Part shown: positions 30,454 to 41,900 of the stretch, in pieces
How positions within the stretch are numbered: position 1 is the first letter of the stretch
Layout of the letters: every line of letters begins with the position of its first letter
Origin: Candidatus Caldilinea saccharophila
GTDB lineage: Bacteria > Chloroflexota > Anaerolineae > Caldilineales > Caldilineaceae
Assembly: GCA_016710365.1 (NCBI GenBank)
Contig: JADJVW010000031.1
Location: 1-64,000 of the forward strand
Direction of reading: 5' to 3'
DNA: 64,000 nt
Notes under the pieces: model-generated
What the model was told of the DNA's origin: nothing
What the model saw: only the letters and a program-made list of their open reading frames with translations
Database searches by the model: none
Made by a program: the position numbers and the translations under genes

Positions 30454-30708
30454 GAAATATGATCCTTTGCTCAATACAAGAATTGCCAAAATCTTGCTAT
30501 AGCTAACCCACGATTAGCACGTATGTTTCTTATTACCAAACCTTGAAATCATTCCTGATAAGGAGCATGTAACGTCATGACTTCGCGTCATTGGTGTGAA
30601 GGGAGGAATACGGTATGCTGACAAGCACAGTCTGCGCCGCAGCGCGTATCAGTATGAGCATGGAGACTGCAAGGAGAGAGTCACCATCCACACCAACAAG
30701 GAGCAAAC

Positions 30709-31683
<975 letters not shown>

Positions 31684-31689
31684 CCTGAA

Positions 31690-31740
31690 AATAGCTTTGA
31701 CGCTGAGATGCAGAGGTGCGCAGAGAAAAGCTATCTTTAT
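31690..31740 (+). repeat. Degenerate GACGC(A/T)GAG intergenic repeat, copy 1
   Basis: The stretch ATAGCTTTGACGCTGAG followed by GCAGAGAAAAGC is nearly repeated at 45783-45835. It belongs to the short-period 'acgcagag' type of intergenic repeat. Confidence 0.6.
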
Positions 31741-31792
31741 TGCTCATTGGCGTCCCATAGGGGCATGAATATTGACCGGCATTTTGCAACAA

Positions 31793-31912
31793 TGACTGTT
31801 TTATCGTGACTGTTTCATCGTGACTGTTTCCATCGTGACTGTTTCATCGTGACTGTTTCATCGTGACTGTTTCATCGTGACTGTTTCATCGTGACTGTTT
31901 CATCGTGACTGT
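31793..31912 (+). repeat. Tandem 14-bp repeat, eight copies plus a partial one
   Basis: Unit TGACTGTTTCATCG. Copies start at 31793 (one mismatch), 31807, 31821 (15 bp, one extra C), 31836, 31850, 31864, 31878 and 31892; a partial copy ends at 31912. Each unit junction contains GTGA, so a GTG start overlaps the TGA that ends a five-codon reading frame begun in the preceding unit. The GTG at 31905 in the last junction opens the glycosyltransferase gene. Confidence 0.95.
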
Positions 31913-34595
31913 CAGAACCGTAACCGTCCGCACTTGGGTTCTCATCTTCGTGGGCGTCGTCGCGGGCGCCCACGCGATTCTCTTCTCCGAGCTGCCGCTG
32001 ATGCTCCGCACCCTGGCCGCGCTGACTATCGTCGGCATCGGGCCGGCGCTATTGCTGTCGGCCTGGCTGACGCCACGCGATAACGGCAGCGACCAGGCCA
32101 TGCTGGAGCGGGTGGTCTTTGTCGCCGCGCTTGCCTTTACCACACTGACCCTGGGGATGCTGCTGCTCAGTTATCTTCCCGGCGGCGTTGCCCGCTGGCA
32201 GGTATTGTTTGTCTACGATCTGGCGATGATGGGGATGGGCGGCGGGTTGTGGGTGGGCAGGGGAAAGAGGGGACAAGGAGAGGGGGAGATAGGAGACAGG
32301 GGAGCGGGGGACAAGAAGATGACTTGGCGCGCCATCTTCATCATTCACAATCCACCATTCACAATCCACCATTCACAATTCACCATTCACAATTAAACAG
32401 TTCGCCTGCGCCCCTTGCTTCTCGCTCCTCACGCCGTTGGCTTTTGGCAGGAGCATTTATTTTGTTGCTGCTGGGCGCTGGCGTCCGCCTGCCTGGCCTG
32501 GGCTACGCCGAGTTTCATGGCGATGAGGCGCGCGCTGTCTTGCGCGCCAGCGCCGTCATCCAGGGTGAGGAGGACGTCCTTTTCCTCCATCGCAAAGGCC
32601 CGGTCGAGATTCTGGCGCCGGCCGCGCTCTTTGCGCTCACCGGTCAGCTTGATGAAGCCAACGCGCGCCTGCCTTTTACGCTGGCCGGACTGGCCGGACT
32701 GTTTGCCGTCTGGTCGATTGGCTGGCGTCTGCTCTCCCCTGCGGCTGGCTGGCTCGCCGCGCTGCTGTTGGCGGTCACGGGCTATTACGTGGCCTTCTCG
32801 CGTTTTCTTCAGTATCAGAGCGTCGTTATCCTGACGACCGCGGCCGCGTTGCTGGCGGTGGCCGCGCTCTTCCAGGAGCGCCGCGCGCCCACGCGGCGTC
32901 TTCTGCTGGCGGCGCTGCTGCTTGCCACCGGCCTGTTGGCGCATTATGATGCACTCGCAGCCGCTCCGCCGTTGGCCGTATTGTTGATCGCCGCGTACAT
33001 ACGCTGGCGCGCCGTCGCATCCTTGTCATGAGCGCATTACTCGCTGGAACGGCCGGCGTACTCATCCTGGCGTTGTACTATGTCCCCTTTCTCCTGAACC
33101 CGGCCTTTCGCGCCACCCTCGACTATCGGGTCGGCGAGCGCATCGGCAGCGCACCACCCTACAACAATCTTGGCGATCTCTTTTTGCGCGGTGCGGTCTA
33201 CAACTCCGCTTATCTGATGGCATTGTTGGCCGGCTTGTCGCTGGTTAGCATGATCGCTGTCTTCTGGCGCGGCTATGGACGGCGTTGGGGCTTGCTATTG
33301 TCAGGCGTCGCGCTGTTTGCGAGTGGGATGCTTGTGCTCAATGGCGGTGTTTGGACGTTGAGCGGGCGCGATATGACTGTTGTCCCTGTTGGGTTGTTGT
33401 TGCTCCTGGCGTGTTGCGCGCCGCGGCTTGACACGGAGCGACGCGCCGTCTGGGTGTGGTTTGCCACAACTTTTCTGGCCTATATCTTCTTCACTGACCA
33501 ACCGCGCACCCACGTCCACGTTTTTTTCGCACCCTGGGCGCTGATCGTCGGCGATGTGTTGGTCACAATGTGGCTGGCAGTTAGTAAGCCTCTTTCCAAC
33601 ACCGCCAAAGCATGGTCAGCGGCAGCCGGCGTGACGGTGATGGCGGTGGTGCTCGGTGCGTATGTCTATCAACTCTATGTCCGCCACGATGTCGAGGTGC
33701 TGCGCACCTGGCCTGCACATGCGCCGACCGGTTTTTGGAATCCTGGCGAGATCGAAAATGTGGATGGGCGCTTCGGCTTTCCCTTCACCAACGGCTGGAA
33801 GGTCATCGGCGCGCTTTATGCACAGCATGAAATCTCTGGCGACTACGAGACAAATCAGCGCTATATGTGGATACCGGATTGGTACACGCGCGGCCAGTAT
33901 CGCTGCGGCTCGACCGCTGAGTGGTATTTTGCCGTCAATAGCCTGGAGCCGTGGATGGAAGATCAGACGCAGATTGCCGCCCGTCTGGTGGAACAGGGGT
34001 TTTCACCGTGGGGCGTCGTCACCGTCAACGGCGACGACCGCATGACGATCTACCGCAACGCGCAGGGTGGCCCGGCTGACGAGGTGCGTCGTTTTGCGCT
34101 GGAAGATTTCGCCCCGGCCTTCGACGCCGCGGCCACGTCCAGCCTGCCGTTGGCTTATCCTGTGATCCAGGAACGTCCCCAACATCGCTTGGATGTCATA
34201 TTTGGCGATGAAATCAAGTTGAAGGCTACGATCTGATCCCGGCTGGGCCGCTGCGGCCCAATCAATCCTTCCGCCTGAAGCTCTACTGGCGCGCGGTTGC
34301 TCCGTCTACGGGTTCGCACAAGGTTTCGGTGCAATCCTATTACGGCGATGGCGTGATGGTGGCGCAGAAGGATGCGCTGCCGGTGTGTGATCGGGAGCCG
34401 ACCACGACGTGGGACGTCGGCGAATTAGTGGTCGATGTCCATGATGTGACTGTCGCCGCCGACGCCCCGCCCGGCGTCTATCCGCTCTTCGTCAGCCTTT
34501 ATCGGGAAACAAACGGCGAGCGGCTTCCGATCCGCCAACCAACCGGGGAGTTGGTCGACGCTCTCCAACTGGGCAATCTCGAAATTCAGGAATAA
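31905..34595 (+). CDS. GT39-like membrane glycosyltransferase, frame broken at three points
   Basis: Paralogue of the 26494-29082 gene: LLLSYLPGGVARWQ, LGYAEFHGDEARAVLRASAVIQGEE and SRFLQYQSVVIL align with it, and the C-terminal domain (FRLKLYWRAVAPSTG, PPGVYPLFVSLYRETNGERLP) is the same. Frame breaks: at the internal 14-bp repeats (32343-32396, stop TAA), near 33020 (TGA overlapping an in-frame ATG at 33028), and near 34225 (stop at 34236; the continuing frame reads EGYDLIPAGPLRP). The start is a GTG in the last upstream repeat. It may be a sequence with errors, a pseudogene, or a phase-off copy. Confidence 0.75.
32343..32394 (+). repeat. Internal 14-bp tandem repeat (3.7 copies) at a frame break
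   Basis: Units ATTCACAATCCACC at 32343-32356 and 32357-32370, a variant at 32371-32384, and a partial to 32394. The upstream frame reads through and stops at TAA 32394-32396. Loss of one 14-bp unit, or gain of two, would place the upstream frame in register with the downstream glycosyltransferase frame. A purine-rich low-complexity tract (32252-32320) precedes it. Confidence 0.9.
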
Positions 34596-35305
34596 ATGTT
34601 CGACGATGAGGCATCGATCCCATGGGCGTCGCTGGCCTGAGCTTGCTGATCCAGCCTGAGCAGCGCCTTGTCTTTTGCCGCCAGTTCTTCCTGCAAAGCT
34701 GCTTGCTGCTGTTTGAGTTCGTTGATCACGGCCAACGGGTCGGGAGAAGCGGTTTCAGCCTGTCTATGCGCAGGCGCGGCGTGGGCAATCTGGTCAAGCG
34801 CGACAACCGCGTAGGAATCCGGCGTTGCTTCCACCGCTCCGTCGGCCAAAACGGGCGCCAAGGCAGGTATTGCATTTGCCTGCACTCTCTTATCGATGTA
34901 ATGGGCGGCGCTGCGCCCAGAGTCGCGCGAATCGTAGCGACGAATCTGGGCGGAAGTGCGCCGCGCCACCATTTTGACAAGTTGGTCTGCATTCTTCTCG
35001 TCGACCAGCACAGCCAACGCAAAATGATCGTTGGGCAGTTCATCGCGGATCTGGAGGATCCTGGCCGCAGTAAAGCCGGCATATTCGGAGAAGTCCACAA
35101 CGTTGGCGATGCCGTCCAGCATGGGATCGATATCCATGTTATTGACGATGCCGTCGCTGCTCTTGGCGTATTCCTGAAAGCCCAGAACTTCAAAATCCCC
35201 GTTCTGAATGCCCGCTTGCACGATGCGCAACACACTATTCAACTCATTGAAGCCCGGCACCGCGAGCATGACCAGCTCGGTATGGTGGGTGGCCAGGACA
35301 CGCAT
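34586..35305 (-). CDS. Conserved hypothetical protein with C-terminal coiled coil
   Basis: 239 aa from the ATG at 35305 (MRVLATHHTELVMLAVPGFNELNSVLRI). The N-terminal 130 residues form an alpha/beta domain resembling DUF6325/DUF1269-type proteins (tentative). The C-terminus is a coiled coil (INELKQQQAALQEELAAKDK). The end overlaps the convergent glycosyltransferase stop by 10 bp; the start overlaps the end of the RDD gene by 62 bp. Function unknown. Confidence 0.65.
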   Translation of the reverse strand: MRVLATHHTELVMLAVPGFNELNSVLRIVQAGIQNGDFEVLGFQEYAKSSDGIVNNMDIDPMLDGIANVVDFSEYAGFTAARILQIRDELPNDHFALAVLVDEKNADQLVKMVARRTSAQIRRYDSRDSGRSAAHYIDKRVQANAIPALAPVLADGAVEATPDSYAVVALDQIAHAAPAHRQAETASPDPLAVINELKQQQAALQEELAAKDKALLRLDQQAQASDAHGIDASSSNIYS

Positions 35306-35897
35306 TAAGGCGACGCGGCCTCGCTTCGGCGCGGCCAAAAAAGCGTTGAATGCGCGCCACCAGAAACTCGCTTTGCTGGGCGCGCCACGCATAGACGACG
35401 CACGTGCCGGTCAGTTTGTCATGAAACCCGCGCCGCTGGTCGTCGATCACGACCCAGAAGAAGCCCAGCCCCAGCGGCAGCAGCGACGCCAGATAGCCAA
35501 ACCAACGCAACGTGCTGCCCAGGTAGCTCATCGGCTTGCCGTCAAGCCGCACGACGCGTACCCCCATAATATACTTGCCTACGGTCTGGCCGCCGGCGGT
35601 CGCCAAAAAGATAAAATAGATCGGGCCAGTCAGGATGGCAATCAACAGCGAAGTAAAATTGACCACGCCGCACAACAGCTCGCGCATCCCTTCCCAGTCG
35701 CGCAGCAATGACGGGCCGCCGCCAGTAATCGTGCACGACTGCGTGTTGATGCCAAGAAAGAAATCGAGTGGCAAGGTGATCGAGGCCGTGATGACCAACA
35801 CCGAAACGATGACGATTAAGATGTCGATGATGATGGCGACCGCGCGCGTGATAAAGCCCGCGTACTGACCCATCAGTCCCACATTACGCTGCCCCAT
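35244..35897 (-). CDS. RDD-family membrane protein
   Basis: 217 aa. RDD domain with membrane segments at about residues 15-35, 70-95 and 140-160 (FITRAVAIIIDILIVIVSVL; GQTVGKYIMGVRVVRLDG; RRGFHDKLTGTCVV). Function of the family is not well defined; roles in ion or lipid transport have been suggested. It starts inside the end of the upstream gene (14-bp overlap) and overlaps the next one, so three genes form a tight minus-strand operon. The last 40 residues are Arg/Pro-rich and may reflect an indel. Confidence 0.8.
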   Translation of the reverse strand: MGQRNVGLMGQYAGFITRAVAIIIDILIVIVSVLVITASITLPLDFFLGINTQSCTITGGGPSLLRDWEGMRELLCGVVNFTSLLIAILTGPIYFIFLATAGGQTVGKYIMGVRVVRLDGKPMSYLGSTLRWFGYLASLLPLGLGFFWVVIDDQRRGFHDKLTGTCVVYAWRAQQSEFLVARIQRFFGRAEARPRRLNACPGHPPYRAGHARGAGLQ

Positions 35898-36890
35898 TGT
35901 CGCGCCCCTTGACAAAATCCGATGTGAGCCGGCCCGATTCGGCGCGCCGCTGCACCAGCTCGGGCGGCGGCGGCAATTCTTCGCGCGGCTTGAGACGCAG
36001 GAGGCTCCGCACGATCGAATCGACCAGCGAGTCGCCCGTCACGGTGCGCTCGCGCACTTCGTCGCGCAACTGCCCGGCCAGGCTGAGGCTCTGACCCTGC
36101 ACCAAGGTCTGCACCGGCGCCGGATGGTCGTTGAGATAGTCAATATAAATGTCACCTTGCTGGCGAATCAGCGGCTGCACCTGGTCGGGGCTAGTCTGGA
36201 GATAGGCGATGTACTCACCTGCCTGCGCGCGGATCAACGCCTGCACCGCGGGATCGTGCATCAATTCGGGCAAGATGGCGACGATCTGCGCTCGCACCAA
36301 TTGCTGCACCGCCGGGTGCGCGCCCAGCGCAGGTAAGATGCGTTCGAGCTGGGCGTCGATCAATTGATTGACTTCCGGGCTCTGGCGCAGGAACGCAAGC
36401 ACGTTGTCGATCACGCCGCCAAGCACGTTGGGCGCCGCGCCATCTCCGGCGAGCAAGCCGGTGCGTCCCTTGTCTTCAAGGCCGCCGACGACGGAGTCCA
36501 CGGTGGCAGTAATCGTCTCCACCTGCTGGCGCACAGCTTTCGTCACGCCGATGGCGTCGAGCGGCGCCATGAACGGTTCGGCCACACGCTCCACCGTGTC
36601 GAGGACGCGACGATTGACCGCCAACGCCGTGGACACGCCTTCTTCCAACAGATCACCGCCGTCAGCGCCGACCCAATCGCTAGATGGGCCGCACGCGCCA
36701 GCACCGAGAATGGTTTGCCATTTGCGTTTGATTCGATCTGTTCTTCGGACAATCGTCCCCCTTCCGGTAATCCCGCGCAGCGCAACAGGCCGCCAATCCC
36801 AGTAAGCACCATCATAAGCGCGCGGCTGAGCAAAATCATGCTGCCAATGGGTGCAAATTTCACGCGTTGTTTGGCTGGCTTACTCCACAA
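35884..36890 (-). CDS. Hypothetical membrane-anchored protein, one frameshift
   Basis: Two frames meet near 36640. The first gives an N-terminal membrane segment (IGSMILLSRALMMVLTGIGGLL); the second continues EEGVSTALAVNRRVLDTVERVAEPFMAPLDAIGV and a region of repeated helical motifs (VQQLVRAQIVAILPELMHDP, VQALIRAQAGEYIAYLQTSP, VQPLIRQQGDIYIDYLNDHP). These 25-30 residue repeats look like an amphipathic solenoid. TTG 36890, GTG 36863 and ATG 36839 are possible starts. Co-directional and overlapping with the RDD gene. Confidence 0.6.
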
Positions 36891-36959
36891 TGGGGCAGGT
36901 TGCCACTGGCTCTACACAAGCCAGAGTATAGCACGCGCCGGCAATCTTCGCATCTTGCC

Positions 36960-38312
36960 TCAATCGATCCCGGCAGGCAGGTCGATGACAAACCACGTTT
37001 CGCCGACGGCAGGTTCGACGTGAATTTCGCCGTGATGAAGCCGGACAATCTGGCGTGTAATGGCAAGCCCCAGCCCACTGCCCCCGGCATCCCGGCTGCG
37101 CGCCTCGTCGGCGCGCCAAAAGCGGTCGAAGAGATGGGAAGCGGTCTCAGCATCGATCTCACCCGTGTTGGCGATGACCAAACGCACGGCGTCCGCCGCG
37201 TGGGTCACGCGCAGCCGGATGCGACCACCTGACTTTGTGTGGCGCAGCGCATTCGTCAGCAGGTTGTCGAAGACCTGCAAGAGCCGTCCCTGATCGCCGT
37301 GGATCGCTGGCAGCGCCGCGCCGACTTCGCTGGAGAGTGTGATGTCGGCGTCCTGCGCCAGCGGTGCAAAGCGCGCTATGGCACGCTTTACCAAATCAGC
37401 CGGCGCCAGCAACTCCAACTTGAGCGGCAGCCGTCCTGCCTCCGCCTGGGTCAACAGCCGCAGATCTTCGACGAGCCGGCTGAGATGCAGCGTCTGCTCA
37501 TAAGCAACCGCCACGTGCTCGACATCAAGCGGGTAGACGCCATCCATCATCGCTTCCAGGTGGCCGCGCAAGACTGTGACTGGTGTGCGAAGCTCGTGCG
37601 CAACGTCGGCGGCCATCTGCCGGCGTTGCGCTTCGGCATCGGCCAGGCGTTGCGACATGGCGTTGAATTCACCGGCGAGCTGACGCACTTCCTCACTGCC
37701 CTCCACCGGGACCTGCTCGCCGATAGTCGCCACGGTCCAGTGCGACAGGCGCGTTGCCAGCAAGCGCAGCGGGCGCGTCAGACTCAAGGCCAACAGGATG
37801 CCGAGCGCCAACGCCATGACGGTGGTCGCCGTCCCTGCCAGGATCAGGCCAAGGTTGACCTGTGCGAGAAAGCGACGCTCTGCGGCGTCCAGCGCCTGTT
37901 CGCCCGGGGTCTGTTGCCCTAACATGCCGATCTGGCGGCCATCAAGCAGCAACGGCGTCATGCGGCTGGCCCCGATCTCCTCCAGCGATTTGCCTACCCA
38001 GCTTTCGTCTGTGGCGGCTACAATCGCGCCCTGTGCATCGGCGATATAGGTTTGCGGACCACGTCCACCGACGCCGCGCCCCCGGCCGGGCTGACCCAAC
38101 AGGGCAGCCACACCTTCCCACGAACCCGTCGTACGATAGTAATTGACCAGATCTTCGATCAACGACCGGCCAAAGATCGCAGCATCACGCTCGTTCACAT
38201 ATTCACGGAAGCTTGTCTGCACTGAGTTGTCGACCACCAGCGCCACGATGCCGAGCACCACCCAGGACAAGAGCAGAAAGCCCAGGCTAAGGCGCACCCA
38301 CAATCTGTTCAC
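36960..38312 (-). CDS. Sensor histidine kinase
   Basis: 450 aa. TM1 at residues 8-30, an extracytoplasmic sensor region (about 31-170), TM2, a HAMP linker, then the H-box (MAADVAHELRTPVTVLRGH), N-box (DNLLTNALRHT), and G-boxes (IANTGEID; DAGGSGLGLAI). It autophosphorylates on the H-box His and passes phosphate to the regulator encoded just upstream. GTG start at 38312, 7 bp after the regulator stop. Signal unknown. Confidence 0.93.
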   Translation of the reverse strand: MNRLWVRLSLGFLLLSWVVLGIVALVVDNSVQTSFREYVNERDAAIFGRSLIEDLVNYYRTTGSWEGVAALLGQPGRGRGVGGRGPQTYIADAQGAIVAATDESWVGKSLEEIGASRMTPLLLDGRQIGMLGQQTPGEQALDAAERRFLAQVNLGLILAGTATTVMALALGILLALSLTRPLRLLATRLSHWTVATIGEQVPVEGSEEVRQLAGEFNAMSQRLADAEAQRRQMAADVAHELRTPVTVLRGHLEAMMDGVYPLDVEHVAVAYEQTLHLSRLVEDLRLLTQAEAGRLPLKLELLAPADLVKRAIARFAPLAQDADITLSSEVGAALPAIHGDQGRLLQVFDNLLTNALRHTKSGGRIRLRVTHAADAVRLVIANTGEIDAETASHLFDRFWRADEARSRDAGGSGLGLAITRQIVRLHHGEIHVEPAVGETWFVIDLPAGID

Positions 38313-38319
38313 GTTGGCC

Positions 38320-39011
38320 TCACGCCGCCTCGGGCCGCATGCGATAGCCAACACCGTAGACAGTCTCGACATATTCGGGCGTGCGCGGATCGAGTTCGAT
38401 TTTGGCGCGCAGATTCTTGACGTGCACGTCAATGGTGCGTTCGTAGGCAGCGTAGGCTTCTCCCTGCAATTGGTCAAGCAGTTCCATACGCGTGAAGACG
38501 CGGCCGGGACGTGCGACCAATATTTGCAGCACGCCAAATTCACTGGGCGTCAGTTCAACTGTCGCACCGCGCACTGTCACGACCCGTGTTTCGGCGTCGA
38601 CTTCCAACTCGTGCACACGCCAGCGGCTTGGTTCATGCCCCAATTCCCCGTGGGTGCGACGCAACAAGGCGCGCACCCGCGCCACCAACACGCGCGGGCT
38701 GAAGGGCTTTGTCACATACTCGTCGGCGCCGATCTCCAACCCTGTCACCTGATCGATGTCGTCGATGCGCGCGGTGAGAAAGATCAGCGGCGCGTCACTT
38801 TCCTTGCGGATAGCGCGCGCCACCGACCAACCGTCCAGTTCCGGCATCATTACGTCAAGCACCACCAGGTCGGGCTGTTCGTGGCGAAAGAGAAAGAGGG
38901 CGTCACGGCCATTGGCAGCCGTCACGACCTGATAAGATTCCTGGCGCAGATAGGCGCTCACCGTGTCAGGATCGCTTGCTCATCGTCGGCGACTAAGATT
39001 TTCTGGGACAT
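38320..39011 (-). CDS. OmpR/PhoB-family response regulator, frameshifted near the N-terminus
   Basis: The receiver domain has the phospho-acceptor Asp in LVVLDVMMPELDGW and Lys in TKPFSP; the C-terminal winged helix includes RTIDVHVKNLRAKIE and YVETVYGVGYRM. The long frame begins only at 38961, lacking the first beta strand. The ATG at 39011 (AAGG 6 nt upstream) opens MSQKILVADDEQAIL, which supplies the missing acidic pocket, and joins after a one-base shift near 38958. Partner of the downstream kinase. Confidence 0.9.
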
Positions 39012-39064
39012 AAGTGACCTTCGTCCAAATCTTCAAACTTCCCTTCTGAATTTTCCAATTTCAG

Positions 39065-39160
39065 TAGTTCAAGAATCTTACACGAAGACGCACAAAGCAC
39101 GAAGGAAATTCCCCTTCTTCGCTTTCCTTTGTGTTCTTTGTGACTTTGTGTGAGGCAAAC
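39065..39160. repeat. Imperfect inverted, short-period repeat downstream of arsM
   Basis: ACACGAAGACGCACAAAGCACGAAGG faces CCTTTGTGTTCTTTGTGACTTTGTGTG as an imperfect inverted pair built of roughly 7-8 bp units. It lies 20-110 bp past the arsM stop and may serve as its terminator. Confidence 0.45.
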
Positions 39161-39177
39161 TCCTGAATCGCTAAAGC

Positions 39178-39942
<765 letters not shown>

Positions 39943-40028
39943 GATTCTCTCCTGTCGGTTGATCCGCATCGATAAACATCAATACAAACGAGACGAGCTG
40001 TGTGCAGCCGGTAGTCTGCAAATTTCAC

Positions 40029-40058
40029 ACTATATATCGACGATTATCGATTTGTCAA
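40029..40058 (-). promoter_or_regulatory. arsM promoter with palindromic operator in the spacer
   Basis: On the minus strand TTGACA (40058-40053) is followed by TATATA (40036-40031, 16-nt spacer) or TATAGT (40034-40029, 18-nt spacer). The palindrome ATCGA-N6-TCGAT (40036-40051) fills the spacer, the geometry expected for an ArsR/SmtB-type repressor. Confidence 0.6.
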
Positions 40059-40129
40059 GCACTGAATCGACTGAAGTATAGCGTGAGGTGGGCCTTTGTG
40101 GCTTCGTGGTGGGGCTTTTTAGACAGTTT

Positions 40130-41065
40130 CTAAGCGAACGCCTGGGCGATGGCGGCGATGTCGGCGGGTGTGGTGCGGCAGCAGCCACCGATCAGCCGCG
40201 CGCCGGCCGCGTACCAGCGTTGAGCCGGCGCCGCCAACTCGATGACGCCTGTGTCTTCGACCCAACCACGCGCAACCGCGTCCCACGTCTCGCCGCGGTT
40301 GGGGTAGCACAGCAGCAGCTTGTGCGTGACGCTCTGCGCGGCGATCAAGAGTGACTCGACATAGCGCGGCGCGGTGCAGTTGACGCCGACCGCCACGATC
40401 TGCTCCGACGCTTCGGCCAGGCGCACTGCCGCCTGCAAGGATTCGCCCGATGCGAGCGTCGCGCCATCGCGGCAACTGTAGGAGAGCCAGGCCGGCATGG
40501 TGGGAAATTCAGCCAACGCCTGCACCAACGCCTCGGCTTCGGCCAGACAGGGAATCGTTTCACACGCCAATAGATCGGCCTCGGTCTGGGCGAGCGCGGC
40601 CATGCGTGGCCGGTGCCAGGCCACCAACGCGTCGACGCTCAGCCCATAATCGCCGCGATACTCGGAACCATCAGCCAGGTAGGCGCCGTAAGGCCCGATC
40701 GAGCCGGCAATCAGCGGGCGTAGCGGTCTCTCCTCGGATGGAAAAGCCGCTAAGTATTCCTCGACGGCTTCAGCGGCAAGTCGGACGCTGAGACGAAAGA
40801 GGTCAGCGACCTGTGCTTCGTCGAGACCGCGCCGCCGGAAGCCTGCCACGCTCGCCTGGTAGCTGGCCGTGATCAGCACGTCGGCGCCCGCGCGCAGATA
40901 ATCGAGATGCACAGCGCGGATCAGCTCCGGCGCATCGACCAGTAGCCGCGCCGACCAGAGCGCGTCGCCCAAGTCGGCGCCACGGCGCTCCAACTCGGTT
41001 GCCAGCGCCCCGTCGATAATGACGATGCCTTTTGTCTCAAGAAATGGGGCAAAGGGATGATGCAT
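40130..41065 (-). CDS. mmuM: Homocysteine S-methyltransferase
   Basis: 311 aa TIM barrel. The N-terminal IIDGALATELERRGADL and the zinc ligands GVNC (first Cys) and GGCC (Cys pair) are diagnostic. It makes methionine from homocysteine with S-methylmethionine or SAM as donor. Intact frame; 13 bp after the ABC permease gene on the same strand. Confidence 0.92.
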   Translation of the reverse strand: MHHPFAPFLETKGIVIIDGALATELERRGADLGDALWSARLLVDAPELIRAVHLDYLRAGADVLITASYQASVAGFRRRGLDEAQVADLFRLSVRLAAEAVEEYLAAFPSEERPLRPLIAGSIGPYGAYLADGSEYRGDYGLSVDALVAWHRPRMAALAQTEADLLACETIPCLAEAEALVQALAEFPTMPAWLSYSCRDGATLASGESLQAAVRLAEASEQIVAVGVNCTAPRYVESLLIAAQSVTHKLLLCYPNRGETWDAVARGWVEDTGVIELAAPAQRWYAAGARLIGGCCRTTPADIAAIAQAFA

Positions 41066-41078
41066 GACTCACCTCTCC

Positions 41079-41897
<819 letters not shown>

Positions 41898-41900
41898 CGG

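Noticed and set aside
31793..31912. CRISPR array
   Set aside because: The 14-bp units are directly tandem with no spacers and no cas genes are nearby.
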